A stretch of 23,234 nucleotides of DNA from CAZRSW01 sp964602845. GTDB taxonomy: Bacteria; Chloroflexota; Dehalococcoidia; Lucifugimonadales; UBA826. The position numbers and the translations under genes are program-made. The stretch covers positions 1 through 23,234 of the forward strand of contig CAZRSW010000026.1 in the NCBI GenBank assembly GCA_964602845.1, written 5' to 3'. The notes below the pieces were generated by a model. It searched no databases and was not told where the DNA came from. It saw nothing but the letters and a program-made list of their open reading frames with translations. This document shows, piece by piece, positions 7,305 to 15,398 of this stretch; position 1 is the stretch's first letter; each line of letters opens with the position of its first letter.

Positions 7305-10300
7305 ATGACGCAAAGAGAAAACATAGGTCGATATCAAGTTCTGGAAGACATTGCTTCTGGTTCTCAAGGCGCTGTTTACCAGGCATATGACACTGAAAAT
7401 TCCCAAATTGTCGCTCTAAAGGTTCTACATCCCCATTTACGGGATCCGGAATATCTCGAACGATTTGCAAGGGAAGCTTCCCTCACAATTTCTATTGATC
7501 ATCCAAACGTTATCACGGTCTTTGAGGTTGGTCATGATGGGACACAGCACTTCATGTCTATGGAGTATCTTCCTCAGAGTTTGTCGAGGATCCTTAGTAC
7601 GGGTAGCGAGATGGATCTCACCCAAGTCGTTCAATTTGGTGTTCAAATTTGCGATGGTCTTTCTGCAGCCCATGATCTCGGCATCGTTCATCGTGATCTA
7701 AAACCTCAAAATGTGTTGATAGGTACAAACGGGGAAGCCAAGGTCACAGATTTCGGCATCGCTCGGGCTGCCCAAATGAATACTATGACTGCGACTGGTA
7801 CCTTAATGGGTACCCCTCTTTATATGTCTCCCGAGGCTTCAGAGGGTGAAAACGTTGATTTCAGGGCAGATATCTACTCAGTTGGATGCATGCTTTACGA
7901 GATGATTTCCGGGCGTGTGCCTTTCAATGGTAATACTCCAATGGCAGTTATGAGGAAACATATTGATGAAAAACCTCGTCCGCTGAGAAGGCTAAGGAAG
8001 GACGCCCCTAAATCCCTCATCAAAGTGGTTGAACGGGCCATGGAAAAAAATCCTCGCAAGAGATTTCAGAGTGTACGGGATTTCTCCTCTGCCCTGAAGT
8101 CAGCTGTGCCAGAAGCGCTTCCGACGGACCAATCAGACCCAACGGACCAATCAGGCCCAGAGGAAAGTGCTCGGGATGTTCTTACAGAAACCTATATGGA
8201 ACGATATGCTGTCGCATGGCAAAAAGCGAACAAAAAAAGATGGGCTTGGTTGGGGTCTACCTTTTCGATTGCGATGGCCGTTGTTGTAATGTTATTCAGA
8301 TTGGGATTAGGTGATAGGATTCAGGAACGGTACGACATATCTCCTCCCTACACTCAATTGGTGACTGAGAACCAATATGTCGTTGATGTTGTAGATCGTA
8401 CACACGAACAATTGGTTCCTTGGGAAAATCCAACAGTAAAGCCGGTCGTTGAGGTCACCCAGGAAGAGGTCTCCGAAATCGCTTTTATCAAGCCAATAAT
8501 TGATGTTGCTAAAGACGGTTTGGCGGAAATAGAACAAACTCAATCTGTGGAGACCTTAGTCAAAAGTACCCGCAAACAATTAGTCCCTTGGGAAAATCCA
8601 TCTGTCAAAGATTTCGTTGATGATACCGAAATTCCCATCGCCTTACCTTCCGTTGTGCAATCATTATTGTTGGTGGAGTCGGAGGATGGAGGAAAAGAAG
8701 ATAAGCAGTTGGTTTTGTCCCCTACCTCCATGGCAGTTTCAACTTCTCCGCCAACACCAACCGTCACACCGATACCCTCGCCCACGGCGCTCCCGACAGC
8801 TACTATAACGGCAATTCCGATTGCTTTATCGGCCTCTTCAGATACCGCTACCTCGACGGTCCTCGGAGTCTCCAATCCTCCGGGGGGTTCTGCTGAGCCA
8901 GCTATTTTACTCCCTGACAGGATGATTATGGTCAGTGAAGATATCATTGTGTCCTATCGGGGTTTACCCAACGAAAATAACGAATGGATCGGTTTATTCA
9001 CTTTACAGGGTAAATACGCTGAGTTTAAGAAGTACAAGAAATTGGGGAACTCCGACTCTGGGCAATACTCAGTGAAGATGCCGACGGTTTCGGGGGAATT
9101 TGAGTTCCGCCTCTACGATGGCACGAATAAACTCCTTTTAAAGAGCGAGAAATTCTTTGTGAATCCTCCTCCGACTCAGACCCCGCTCCCCACCGCCACT
9201 CCTACAGTGACCTCAACCCCGATTAATCCCGATGATCTTGGTGGTGGTGGAATTGTGTCTGGGCAGAAACTATGGGGGATGATTGATTTTCATCAAGACA
9301 CAGATGATTGGACGTTCTTCGGTAACAAAGGACAAATAGTAACCATAGTGATGAATTCAAATAGTGAGGTGGACCCCTTTATCTGGCTTTATGCTCCATC
9401 AGGTTCCGAGGAAAACTGGAATGATGATTATGGAGGTTCAAATTCCGCACAAATATCAGGTTGGACATTAAGGGAGACCGGAACTTACACGATAAGAACA
9501 CAATCTTCTAAAGCGACTTTTTCTGATCCCTCGAAAATTGGTGATTATGCATTGAGCCTGGAATTGTCTGTTTGGGGGGTAATGCATACTCCAACCCCTG
9601 AGCCTGTATATATGCCTACTGCCATTCCTACACCTACAATGCTACCGACCATAACACCAAGACCAACAACTGTTCCTACTCAGGTTCCTACCTCTGTTCC
9701 GGCCAGTACTTACACGGTAACATCCACTGCAACAGCGCCATCTTCAAGCACATCCACAAGTTCGGCCACCTCATCGACCACAAGTTCGACCACGTCGTCA
9801 ACCACAAGTGCAACTCCGACTGCCACTCCAACTGCAACTCCCACCAGAACCCCAACTCCAACGCCAACCTCGGTCCCAACCACAGTGTCGTCTATTACAA
9901 ACAACTTAAATGAATATGATCCTCGGTTTGCTGGACTCGACGGAAATGATCTCTGGGGTATAGGGAAATCAAGTAACATCTATCGTAACAATGGTTTGCA
10001 AAATAATGCGGTGAAAAATCTAGGTGGAGGTGTTCACCTCTTAGGTATTGATGAATACAGCGGGATTAGGTACGGAACTGCAATAATCAAAGAAAGCGAA
10101 TCCTTCAATATTGGATTGGGAAACCAAGAATATAGTAAGTCTTGGGCTGGTTCGAACGGGTCAGGGCTTGGCTACTTCTATGGCTATGGTGGAATCAGCT
10201 TTGCCAATTTGGTTTCTAAAAACCAGTCATCAACGAATCACTATAACCGTTGTCCCAGCACACAATACCCGGGATACTGGCAGATGGATGTCTTCAATGC

Positions 10301-11093
10301 ACCGTTGAATCAAATTGAATTTGCACCGTTAAACAAATATGAGGGTGCAAATGCGTTGATGTTCGGAACAAAGTTTTCTTCCTGTTATAACGGAATGCTT
10401 CTTTTTAAGAAGGGGACCTCTTACGGCATTATCGACCCCTACTATATGAATGAGAATGGTGACTTAGTCATAATGTGGTGGACTGGGAATCAGAATCTTC
10501 CTGATATGGGCAAAGCTCGTAATATGCTGCGCATTAATCCCTGGCTGTTGAAAGTGCTGAAAGATTCTAGCAAGGTGGAACCATATTTTAATAGGACAGG
10601 AACCATAGCAGACTTTCGACATGTGAAAAGGTTGAATTTCAGTGAATATTGGCCATCGTGGGGAGAACTTGGAGGTATTCAATTGTTCCCTAATTTGGCA
10701 TCCATTTGGTATTCGGGCCAGGAACCATTGCCTCGTATTCGCCCTCTTGTGGAACTCATAGAGGACATGCCAAAATTAACAAACTTGGAAGTCGTTGGGG
10801 TTAAGCTCAAAGATTTGTCGTATCTTCAGGCTCTTGAACATCTAACCATGGTTACTTTATATGGAAACCAGATCTCTAATATAAATGTTTTACCGTTTGT
10901 ACCGAACTTGGCCTATGTCAATCTTCACCAAAACAACGTTGAAAATATAGACGCACTGCTCAGAATGCGATCACTTAAGAAAGTCATACTCGACGATAAT
11001 CCACTAAATACGACGGCTCTGAATGGGTACATGCCGAGATTAATTTCCAGGGGTGTAGAGGTGTGGTATAAAGGCGAGCGGCAAACTGAGTAG
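7305..11093 (+). CDS. Receptor-like Ser/Thr protein kinase with outer beta-sandwich, PPC and leucine-rich-repeat regions
   Basis: A 1262-residue transmembrane kinase. Residues 10-265 are a Hanks-type kinase: P-loop IASGSQGAV (first Gly is Ala), K39, E57, HRDLKPQN (D131), DFG (149-151), SPE in place of APE (175-177) and D189, so it should be active. A short linker with a duplicated TDQS motif leads to one membrane helix (about 313-334). Outside are two copies of QLVPWENP (369-376, 425-432), a Pro/Thr linker, a beta-sandwich-like domain (about 530-620) with VSYRGLP and WIGLF, a PPC-like domain (about 640-755) with DTDDWTF, a Ser/Thr/Pro stalk (about 762-862), an unassigned domain (about 870-1080), and leucine-rich repeats (about 1105-1240, e.g. 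VTLYGNQISNINVL). It likely senses an outside ligand or cell-wall feature and phosphorylates cytoplasmic proteins. No partner gene adjoins it. Confidence 0.9.
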   Translation: MTQRENIGRYQVLEDIASGSQGAVYQAYDTENSQIVALKVLHPHLRDPEYLERFAREASLTISIDHPNVITVFEVGHDGTQHFMSMEYLPQSLSRILSTGSEMDLTQVVQFGVQICDGLSAAHDLGIVHRDLKPQNVLIGTNGEAKVTDFGIARAAQMNTMTATGTLMGTPLYMSPEASEGENVDFRADIYSVGCMLYEMISGRVPFNGNTPMAVMRKHIDEKPRPLRRLRKDAPKSLIKVVERAMEKNPRKRFQSVRDFSSALKSAVPEALPTDQSDPTDQSGPEESARDVLTETYMERYAVAWQKANKKRWAWLGSTFSIAMAVVVMLFRLGLGDRIQERYDISPPYTQLVTENQYVVDVVDRTHEQLVPWENPTVKPVVEVTQEEVSEIAFIKPIIDVAKDGLAEIEQTQSVETLVKSTRKQLVPWENPSVKDFVDDTEIPIALPSVVQSLLLVESEDGGKEDKQLVLSPTSMAVSTSPPTPTVTPIPSPTALPTATITAIPIALSASSDTATSTVLGVSNPPGGSAEPAILLPDRMIMVSEDIIVSYRGLPNENNEWIGLFTLQGKYAEFKKYKKLGNSDSGQYSVKMPTVSGEFEFRLYDGTNKLLLKSEKFFVNPPPTQTPLPTATPTVTSTPINPDDLGGGGIVSGQKLWGMIDFHQDTDDWTFFGNKGQIVTIVMNSNSEVDPFIWLYAPSGSEENWNDDYGGSNSAQISGWTLRETGTYTIRTQSSKATFSDPSKIGDYALSLELSVWGVMHTPTPEPVYMPTAIPTPTMLPTITPRPTTVPTQVPTSVPASTYTVTSTATAPSSSTSTSSATSSTTSSTTSSTTSATPTATPTATPTRTPTPTPTSVPTTVSSITNNLNEYDPRFAGLDGNDLWGIGKSSNIYRNNGLQNNAVKNLGGGVHLLGIDEYSGIRYGTAIIKESESFNIGLGNQEYSKSWAGSNGSGLGYFYGYGGISFANLVSKNQSSTNHYNRCPSTQYPGYWQMDVFNAPLNQIEFAPLNKYEGANALMFGTKFSSCYNGMLLFKKGTSYGIIDPYYMNENGDLVIMWWTGNQNLPDMGKARNMLRINPWLLKVLKDSSKVEPYFNRTGTIADFRHVKRLNFSEYWPSWGELGGIQLFPNLASIWYSGQEPLPRIRPLVELIEDMPKLTNLEVVGVKLKDLSYLQALEHLTMVTLYGNQISNINVLPFVPNLAYVNLHQNNVENIDALLRMRSLKKVILDDNPLNTTALNGYMPRLISRGVEVWYKGERQTE
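9771..9806 (+). repeat. Three tandem 12-bp units coding SSTT in the kinase stalk
   Basis: Residues 823-834 of the kinase are three copies of Ser-Ser-Thr-Thr. The DNA units differ in codons (for example TCATCGACCACA, AGTTCGACCACG, TCGTCAACCACA), so the repeat is kept at the protein level and is not a fresh slippage product. It is part of a longer low-complexity Ser/Thr/Pro segment of about 100 residues. Confidence 0.7.
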
Positions 11094-11138
11094 TGGCCTA
11101 TTGACTAAGATTTATTTTGCAATAGGAAAGGGCCCTTT

Positions 11139-11915
11139 ATGCGTATAACCACCTGGAATGTTAACTCCGTTCGCTCGAGAATGGACAGAATAGCGATTTG
11201 GTTAGAAGCAAATGCTCCTGATGTCTTGTGTATGCAGGAAACAAAAGTCACGAACGATAAATTTCCCGTGAGTAAATTCAAAGAACTCGGTTATCATGTG
11301 ACAATTCACGGGCAGAGTAGCTATAACGGAGTAGCCATCGCTTCCAAAACCCCTATGACAGACGTTCAGATAGGATTGCCAATTCCGGTTGATCCTGAAG
11401 CGCGCGGAATATCTGCCACTGTCAACGGATTCAAAATAATTAACGTTTACGTTCCAAATGGGCAGGCCGTGGGCTCGGAAAAATATTTATATAAATTGAA
11501 ATGGCTTGATGCTCTGACCCACTGGGTCGAAAGAGTTTATGATCCGGGAACCCGATTAGTTTTAACAGGAGATTTTAACATTGCCCCGGAGGATCGTGAT
11601 GTATATGATCCCGGGCTTCTGGCAGGAGAAATTTTATGTACATCGGAAGAACGATCCCATTTCCAGCACCTGCTGGATATAGGATTCTCAGATGCATTAA
11701 GGCTTACAACTGAAGCTGATAAGTTATATACATTCTGGGATTATCGAGGCGGGGCATTTCGTCTAAACCAAGGATTTCGTATCGATCATATCCTCGTCAG
11801 TGAATCGATTAAAGACCGCATAGGGGAAGTTCGAATGTTCAGAGATGACCGAAGATCCTTGGCAAAGCTCCCAAAACCATCCGACCATATCCCGGTTTCA
11901 GTTGATATTAACTAG
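11139..11915 (+). CDS. xth: Exodeoxyribonuclease III (AP endonuclease)
   Basis: A 258-residue exonuclease III family enzyme, normal length. It cleaves DNA 5' of abasic sites and degrades 3' ends in duplex DNA, in base-excision repair. All active-site positions are present: N7 in TWNVNSVRSR, E34 in CMQETKV, Y104 in NVYVPNG, D145 and N147 in LTGDFNIAP, D216 in FRIDHILVS, and D249/H250 in PSDHIPV. It starts with MRITTWNVNS, as the family does, and a purine-rich AGGAAAGG lies upstream of the ATG. It follows the kinase gene by 45 bp on the same strand and may be co-transcribed or have its own promoter; a functional link with the kinase is not suggested. Confidence 0.96.
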   Translation: MRITTWNVNSVRSRMDRIAIWLEANAPDVLCMQETKVTNDKFPVSKFKELGYHVTIHGQSSYNGVAIASKTPMTDVQIGLPIPVDPEARGISATVNGFKIINVYVPNGQAVGSEKYLYKLKWLDALTHWVERVYDPGTRLVLTGDFNIAPEDRDVYDPGLLAGEILCTSEERSHFQHLLDIGFSDALRLTTEADKLYTFWDYRGGAFRLNQGFRIDHILVSESIKDRIGEVRMFRDDRRSLAKLPKPSDHIPVSVDIN

Positions 11916-11984
11916 AGGATTTTAATGCTTCGACGACTAGGATGAAAAAATAAAGATAGTTATCTTATGTATGAGCTAAACACG

Positions 11985-12009
11985 ATAGTGTATCCAATCG
12001 ATACACTAT
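11985..12009. repeat. 9-bp perfect inverted repeat after exonuclease III
   Basis: ATAGTGTAT (11985-11993) and ATACACTAT (12001-12009) enclose a 7-nt loop. On the plus strand only a short TTT follows, so it may be a weak terminator for exonuclease III or an mRNA end-protecting hairpin. It sits just before the much stronger terminator of the convergent gene. Confidence 0.45.
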
Positions 12010-12021
12010 TTGAAGACTAAA

Positions 12022-12051
12022 AAGGGAGCGTCCCACCAGAGACACTCCCTT
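12022..12051 (-). terminator. Intrinsic terminator of the six-helix membrane protein gene
   Basis: AAGGGAGCGTC (12022-12032) pairs with GACACTCCCTT (12041-12051) with a single C/A mismatch and an 8-nt loop. On the minus strand the stem runs directly into TTTTT (complement of 12019-12023), giving a GC-rich hairpin plus U-tract 30 nt past the stop codon of the gene at 12083. On the plus strand no U-tract follows, so it is directional. Confidence 0.8.
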
Positions 12052-12082
12052 CCACCCAAACTAAGTTTTCGTTATATGGTTA

Positions 12083-12712
12083 CTATTCTCTGGCCATCAT
12101 ATCTTTACCGAGCCAGATGCTCCAAAGTGTAAATATGATATATACAATGCCGCCAATCAAGTTCATTGTCTGTAGTGTGCTTGAATCAAAGCCACCGATT
12201 ATGGCGCAAATAAGTCCAACCAGGGCAACTAGGGCCACCACGTAAGCGACATTCTTGTTGATAAAGTCCTTCCCAGCTATTCCTAAATTTATTAATACAA
12301 AGCCGAGCGTGAACACTATTGTCGAAAATTGGTTGATACCTGCAGCGGCCCCGTAGAGGCCCCCATTTTGAATGTCTCCAGCGATTGAAGCTGTTATTCC
12401 GTTTCCTACAACCCAACCAGCCGTAGCCACAATGATAAATTTTACGCCGAGGCTAGAAAGCGCATCACCGCTCTCCTTAACCAATTGCATTACACCATGA
12501 AGTAAGAGTATCAATCCAATAGTGATCCCGATTGCGGTGAGTATGGTTAATGATGCATTGCCTGCAAAAGCCTTAGCGACTAGTTCACCTTTGGAAGGAT
12601 CAATGTCAGATCCGACGACTCCAAATTGCTGGATGAAGTAAAATATCAACCCAACGACTGGGCCGACTATCAAGGCCAATCCTCCAAGTTTGTTCGTTGA
12701 AATATTTCCCAT
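12083..12712 (-). CDS. Six-helix membrane protein of unknown function
   Basis: A 209-residue, very hydrophobic protein with six predicted membrane helices (about 9-29, 54-76, 90-110, 124-146, 155-174 and 182-201) and small loops. The only sizeable hydrophilic loop (30-53, with GSDIDPSKGELVAKAF) lies between helices 1 and 2. There are no charged pore residues, metal motifs or catalytic motifs I can name. It resembles general small integral membrane proteins of the DUF4386-like style, but I cannot assign it. A GGGAG Shine-Dalgarno lies about 8 nt upstream of the ATG and a strong terminator closes the gene, so it is a real, single-gene transcription unit, well translated by the look of its signals. 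Confidence 0.8.
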   Translation of the reverse strand: MGNISTNKLGGLALIVGPVVGLIFYFIQQFGVVGSDIDPSKGELVAKAFAGNASLTILTAIGITIGLILLLHGVMQLVKESGDALSSLGVKFIIVATAGWVVGNGITASIAGDIQNGGLYGAAAGINQFSTIVFTLGFVLINLGIAGKDFINKNVAYVVALVALVGLICAIIGGFDSSTLQTMNLIGGIVYIIFTLWSIWLGKDMMARE

Positions 12713-12859
12713 TTGTTATTCTCCCTTTTTACTAAATTACGTGAAATTTTAGTTCAGATTTTCGATATATTAAGTTTGAACATAAATGTAATCAATAAAC
12801 TATATGAATTTTCAAGTGATTTCAGGATTATTTTTTGTCGGAGTCATTGTATTTGGGGT

Positions 12860-12893
12860 ATTCTAGGCCAATAACTGATCTATATCCTAGAAT
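12860..12893. repeat. 8-bp perfect inverted repeat
   Basis: ATTCTAGG (12860-12867) and CCTAGAAT (12886-12893) enclose 18 nt. It may be a hairpin in the leader of the propeller gene or a dyad operator for either divergent gene. No known operator family was recognised. Confidence 0.4.
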
Positions 12894-12986
12894 GCTGGGG
12901 CGCGTGCGAATGTTCTTTTGAAGATTGTAAAGCCTCGCAAGTGATGTGCAGGAATCAGTCAGGGATTCAGGACTATTATGGCAGTG

Positions 12987-13046
12987 TAGGAATGCTCTAC
13001 TATGTATCTTGAAACGATATTTTATTATCGCTCGCATGCATTCCTA
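12987..13046. repeat. 9-bp inverted repeat with nested stem, upstream of the propeller gene
   Basis: TAGGAATGC (12987-12995) pairs perfectly with GCATTCCTA (13038-13046), and a smaller stem, CGATA with TATCG around TTTTAT, is nested in the 42-nt loop. A TTTT follows the outer stem at 13047-13050, and the gene starts 26 nt later. The arrangement resembles a leader hairpin or attenuator, but no leader peptide or riboswitch class was recognised. Confidence 0.4.
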
Positions 13047-13072
13047 TTTTCGATGCTTGAAGAAAAATCTTT

Positions 13073-14449
13073 ATGTGCACTGAGAAGTTAATGGTCATCT
13101 GTAGAATCTGCAAGAAGCTTAATCCAATGGAAAATACACGGTGTATTAAGTGTTGGTCTATTCTTATTGATAGCGAGCCTCTTTCAGCAGATCGTGTTCT
13201 TCAAATAGAAAAAGAGATTCAGCGTAACGTAAACCGCGCAAGAATAAGACGATTCGCAATCAGCTCAGTGCTCATGGCAGCATTAATAACTATCTTGGCG
13301 GTATTTATTTATAGAAACGTTGTTTCACAATTTATTGACCAGGAGTTTGAACTAAGTATCCCTGTTACCTCAGAGTTCTCTGTATTAGACGATCCATGGG
13401 TAACGCCTGAAGGTATATTGGCCTGGGAATTTTTGTCGTCATCGCCTATCAAGTCCTCTCCTGTCGCCGACGATGGTGTTTTATACATTTCTGCTGGCTC
13501 TGCAGGAATTCTGGCCTTGGATGCCAGGTTAGGATCTCTTTTGTGGCAGCGAGACGGCTTCGGACCAGTAGATTCAGACCCTGTAGTTCACGAGGGACTC
13601 ATTTACGTTGCCTTAAAAGATGGTCGAATAGTTGCCCTCGAAACCCAAGATGGGAAAATCGCATGGATATTTCAAACAGGTGGATCCGTCTTATCCGGTC
13701 CTGTTTTATATAGGGGGGTCCTCTATGTGGGTTCAGGCGATCGTAAACTATATGCTCTAGATGCACTTAATGGAGAGAAGCTATGGACTTATAAAACAAG
13801 GTCATGGATATTATCCACTCCAGTTGTAAATGAAAATGTTGTGGCCGTAATCTCTCGGGATAGATACCTCTACATTTTGGATAGGAAGACCGGCCGACAG
13901 CGTTTGGATTATGGGCTGGGTTCCAGTAATTCCTCCCCAGTATTGTGGGATTATTCCATTTTTGGGGTTACCCGGAATGGTTGGATCAAGTCAATTGATT
14001 GGACAGCGAAGGACAGACTTTTTGAGAAGTTCAGGCAACGACTTCGGCATAATTTACTTGTTTGGGGATTAATAAATTCGATTCCCGAACAGTCCGGTCA
14101 AATCTGGAGTCATATGGAGCCAACCATGGAATTTTCTTCAAGCCCGGTCGTATCTATGGACAATATAGTCATAGCATCAGAATCAGGACATCTACTTGCA
14201 GTGAGCATGATTGATGGGCACACTCAATGGACCTTTGATGCAGGTGTACCACTTTTATCGAGCCCGTTTTCAAAGAAAGCTATCCTTTATCTGGCTGATT
14301 CCGCTGGAAATATTTACCATTTAGACTCCAGCACGGGTAGGAGTAAACGGGAATTCTCAGTTTCTAGTCGAGTTACTACGACACCGTTACTTCATCAAGG
14401 GATGTTATATGTTACAGCGTGGGACGGTAAAATATATGCATTTAAATAA
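13073..14449 (+). CDS. Zinc-ribbon, membrane-anchored PQQ-like beta-propeller protein
   Basis: A 458-residue protein with an unusual order of parts. The N-terminus carries a treble-cysteine-pair zinc ribbon (C10, C13, C24, C27 in CRICKKLNP and CIKC), then a basic helix, one membrane helix (about 61-80), and an external PQQ-like propeller (about 113-458). The propeller repeats carry SP-V...G(V/L)(L/I)Y(V/I)...ALD...G...W, clear at 129-160, 169-199, 209-239 and 249-277, with more toward the end. A basic helical insertion (about 311-341) interrupts the blades. Such propellers (as in BamB) are mostly protein-binding; nothing indicates PQQ enzyme activity. The ATG at 13091 is an alternative start that would still keep the zinc ribbon. 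With its ribbon inside and propeller outside, it may link an outer protein to a cytoplasmic partner. Confidence 0.8.
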   Translation: MCTEKLMVICRICKKLNPMENTRCIKCWSILIDSEPLSADRVLQIEKEIQRNVNRARIRRFAISSVLMAALITILAVFIYRNVVSQFIDQEFELSIPVTSEFSVLDDPWVTPEGILAWEFLSSSPIKSSPVADDGVLYISAGSAGILALDARLGSLLWQRDGFGPVDSDPVVHEGLIYVALKDGRIVALETQDGKIAWIFQTGGSVLSGPVLYRGVLYVGSGDRKLYALDALNGEKLWTYKTRSWILSTPVVNENVVAVISRDRYLYILDRKTGRQRLDYGLGSSNSSPVLWDYSIFGVTRNGWIKSIDWTAKDRLFEKFRQRLRHNLLVWGLINSIPEQSGQIWSHMEPTMEFSSSPVVSMDNIVIASESGHLLAVSMIDGHTQWTFDAGVPLLSSPFSKKAILYLADSAGNIYHLDSSTGRSKREFSVSSRVTTTPLLHQGMLYVTAWDGKIYAFK

Positions 14450-14584
14450 GAATATAGCTATCGACCTTCAGATGATTACGCTATTTATATAGTTAAGGGG
14501 TGTTCATTACGAGACTATTTTGTAAGCTGTGATCCGTAATGTGCCAGAGGTATAACACAAAGTTTCACATTAAGGAGGAAAGAA

Positions 14585-15340
14585 TTGAGTGTTTCATATC
14601 AAAGAGTGGCTGTTGTAACTGGTGCTGGAAAAGGAATGGGTAAGTCTATAGCCCGAACTCTCGCCGATAGTGTTTCCACGGTAATTATAAATGATTTGGA
14701 TCTTCATTCAGCAACACAGGCGGCTAACGAAATTTCCAATTCTACTGATGCAGTGGTGGTCACAGAAATCGGCGATGTATCTGATGAAAGTTTTGTGACC
14801 AAGATGTTTGGCAGGATAACCGAGGAATTTGGAGGGTGTGACATCCTGGTAAACAACGCCGGGGTATTAAGACCCACGAACATCGAGGACATATCGCTAG
14901 AAGAATGGGATTTCGTCGTAAATGGAAATTTGAGGACAACTTTCCTCTGTTCTAAAGCGGTGATCCCACTTATGAAAGAAAAAGGTTGGGGCAGAATAAT
15001 CAACATTTCATCGAGTGCCGGTAAAAACGTCAGCACTATTGGCGGGCCTCATTATACGTCAGCCAAGGCCGCTGTCCTCGGCCTTACAAGACACATCGCC
15101 AAAGTACTGGCTGAATATGGAATTACGGTCAATGCCATCTGCCCTGGATTGATAGACACTGACATGGTTCGATCTACTATTAGCCCGGAAAGAACCTCTG
15201 AATATGCGGCAAGTTTTCCAATGAAAAGATTAGGTAAAACTAAGGAAATAGCCCAACTGGTTCAATTCTTGTCGTCAGATCAAGCCGCATATATTACTGG
15301 CGCCTCTGTTGATATAAACGGAGGGGACCTCATGGTTTGA
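14585..15340 (+). CDS. Short-chain dehydrogenase/reductase, FabG-like
   Basis: A 251-residue classical SDR oxidoreductase, normal length, cytoplasmic. The cofactor motif TGAGKGMG (12-19), NNAG (90-93), N113, and the catalytic S144, Y157 and K161 (YTSAK) are all present, and the C-terminal block AYITGASVDINGGDLM is typical. D37 after the second strand (IINDLD) favours NAD(H) over NADP(H). The TTG start is decided by a very strong AAGGAGG just upstream. It precedes the L-threonine 3-dehydrogenase gene by about 55 bp on the same strand, so the two are probably co-transcribed. Its substrate may be a 3-hydroxyacyl compound or another secondary alcohol; the sequence alone cannot tell. Confidence 0.93.
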   Translation: MSVSYQRVAVVTGAGKGMGKSIARTLADSVSTVIINDLDLHSATQAANEISNSTDAVVVTEIGDVSDESFVTKMFGRITEEFGGCDILVNNAGVLRPTNIEDISLEEWDFVVNGNLRTTFLCSKAVIPLMKEKGWGRIINISSSAGKNVSTIGGPHYTSAKAAVLGLTRHIAKVLAEYGITVNAICPGLIDTDMVRSTISPERTSEYAASFPMKRLGKTKEIAQLVQFLSSDQAAYITGASVDINGGDLMV

Positions 15341-15398
15341 TCTCCGGTTACCCCGATATCTAGATTTTGAAGTGACAACTATATAACTGGATGTGAAT

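Larger units (their letters stand above)
12713..13072. other. 360-bp divergent intergenic region with two inverted repeats
   Basis: This AT-rich stretch separates two divergent genes. It holds no convincing gene; an open frame on the minus strand (12828-13037) lacks coding character and family resemblance. It should contain promoters for both neighbours. The inverted repeats at 12860-12893 and 12987-13046 are the only structured elements I could see. Confidence 0.6.

Noticed and set aside
7169..7390. 73-residue open frame on the plus strand overlapping the kinase start
   Set aside because: It overlaps the kinase P-loop region in another frame and has no recognisable product; a hydrophobic stretch alone is weak evidence.
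9688..9979. Minus-strand open frames opposite the Ser/Thr/Pro stalk
   Set aside because: Low-complexity codons produce open antisense frames (Val/Gly- and Leu/Trp-rich); these are shadows of the kinase gene.
12828..13037. 69-residue open frame on the minus strand in the divergent gap
   Set aside because: No Shine-Dalgarno, no family resemblance, and it overlaps the inverted repeats and probable promoters; chance open frame is more likely.
14505..14541. CATTACG/CGTAATG inverted repeat upstream of the FabG-like gene
   Set aside because: Seven base pairs with a 23-nt loop is within chance expectation for the gap length; no operator family recognised.
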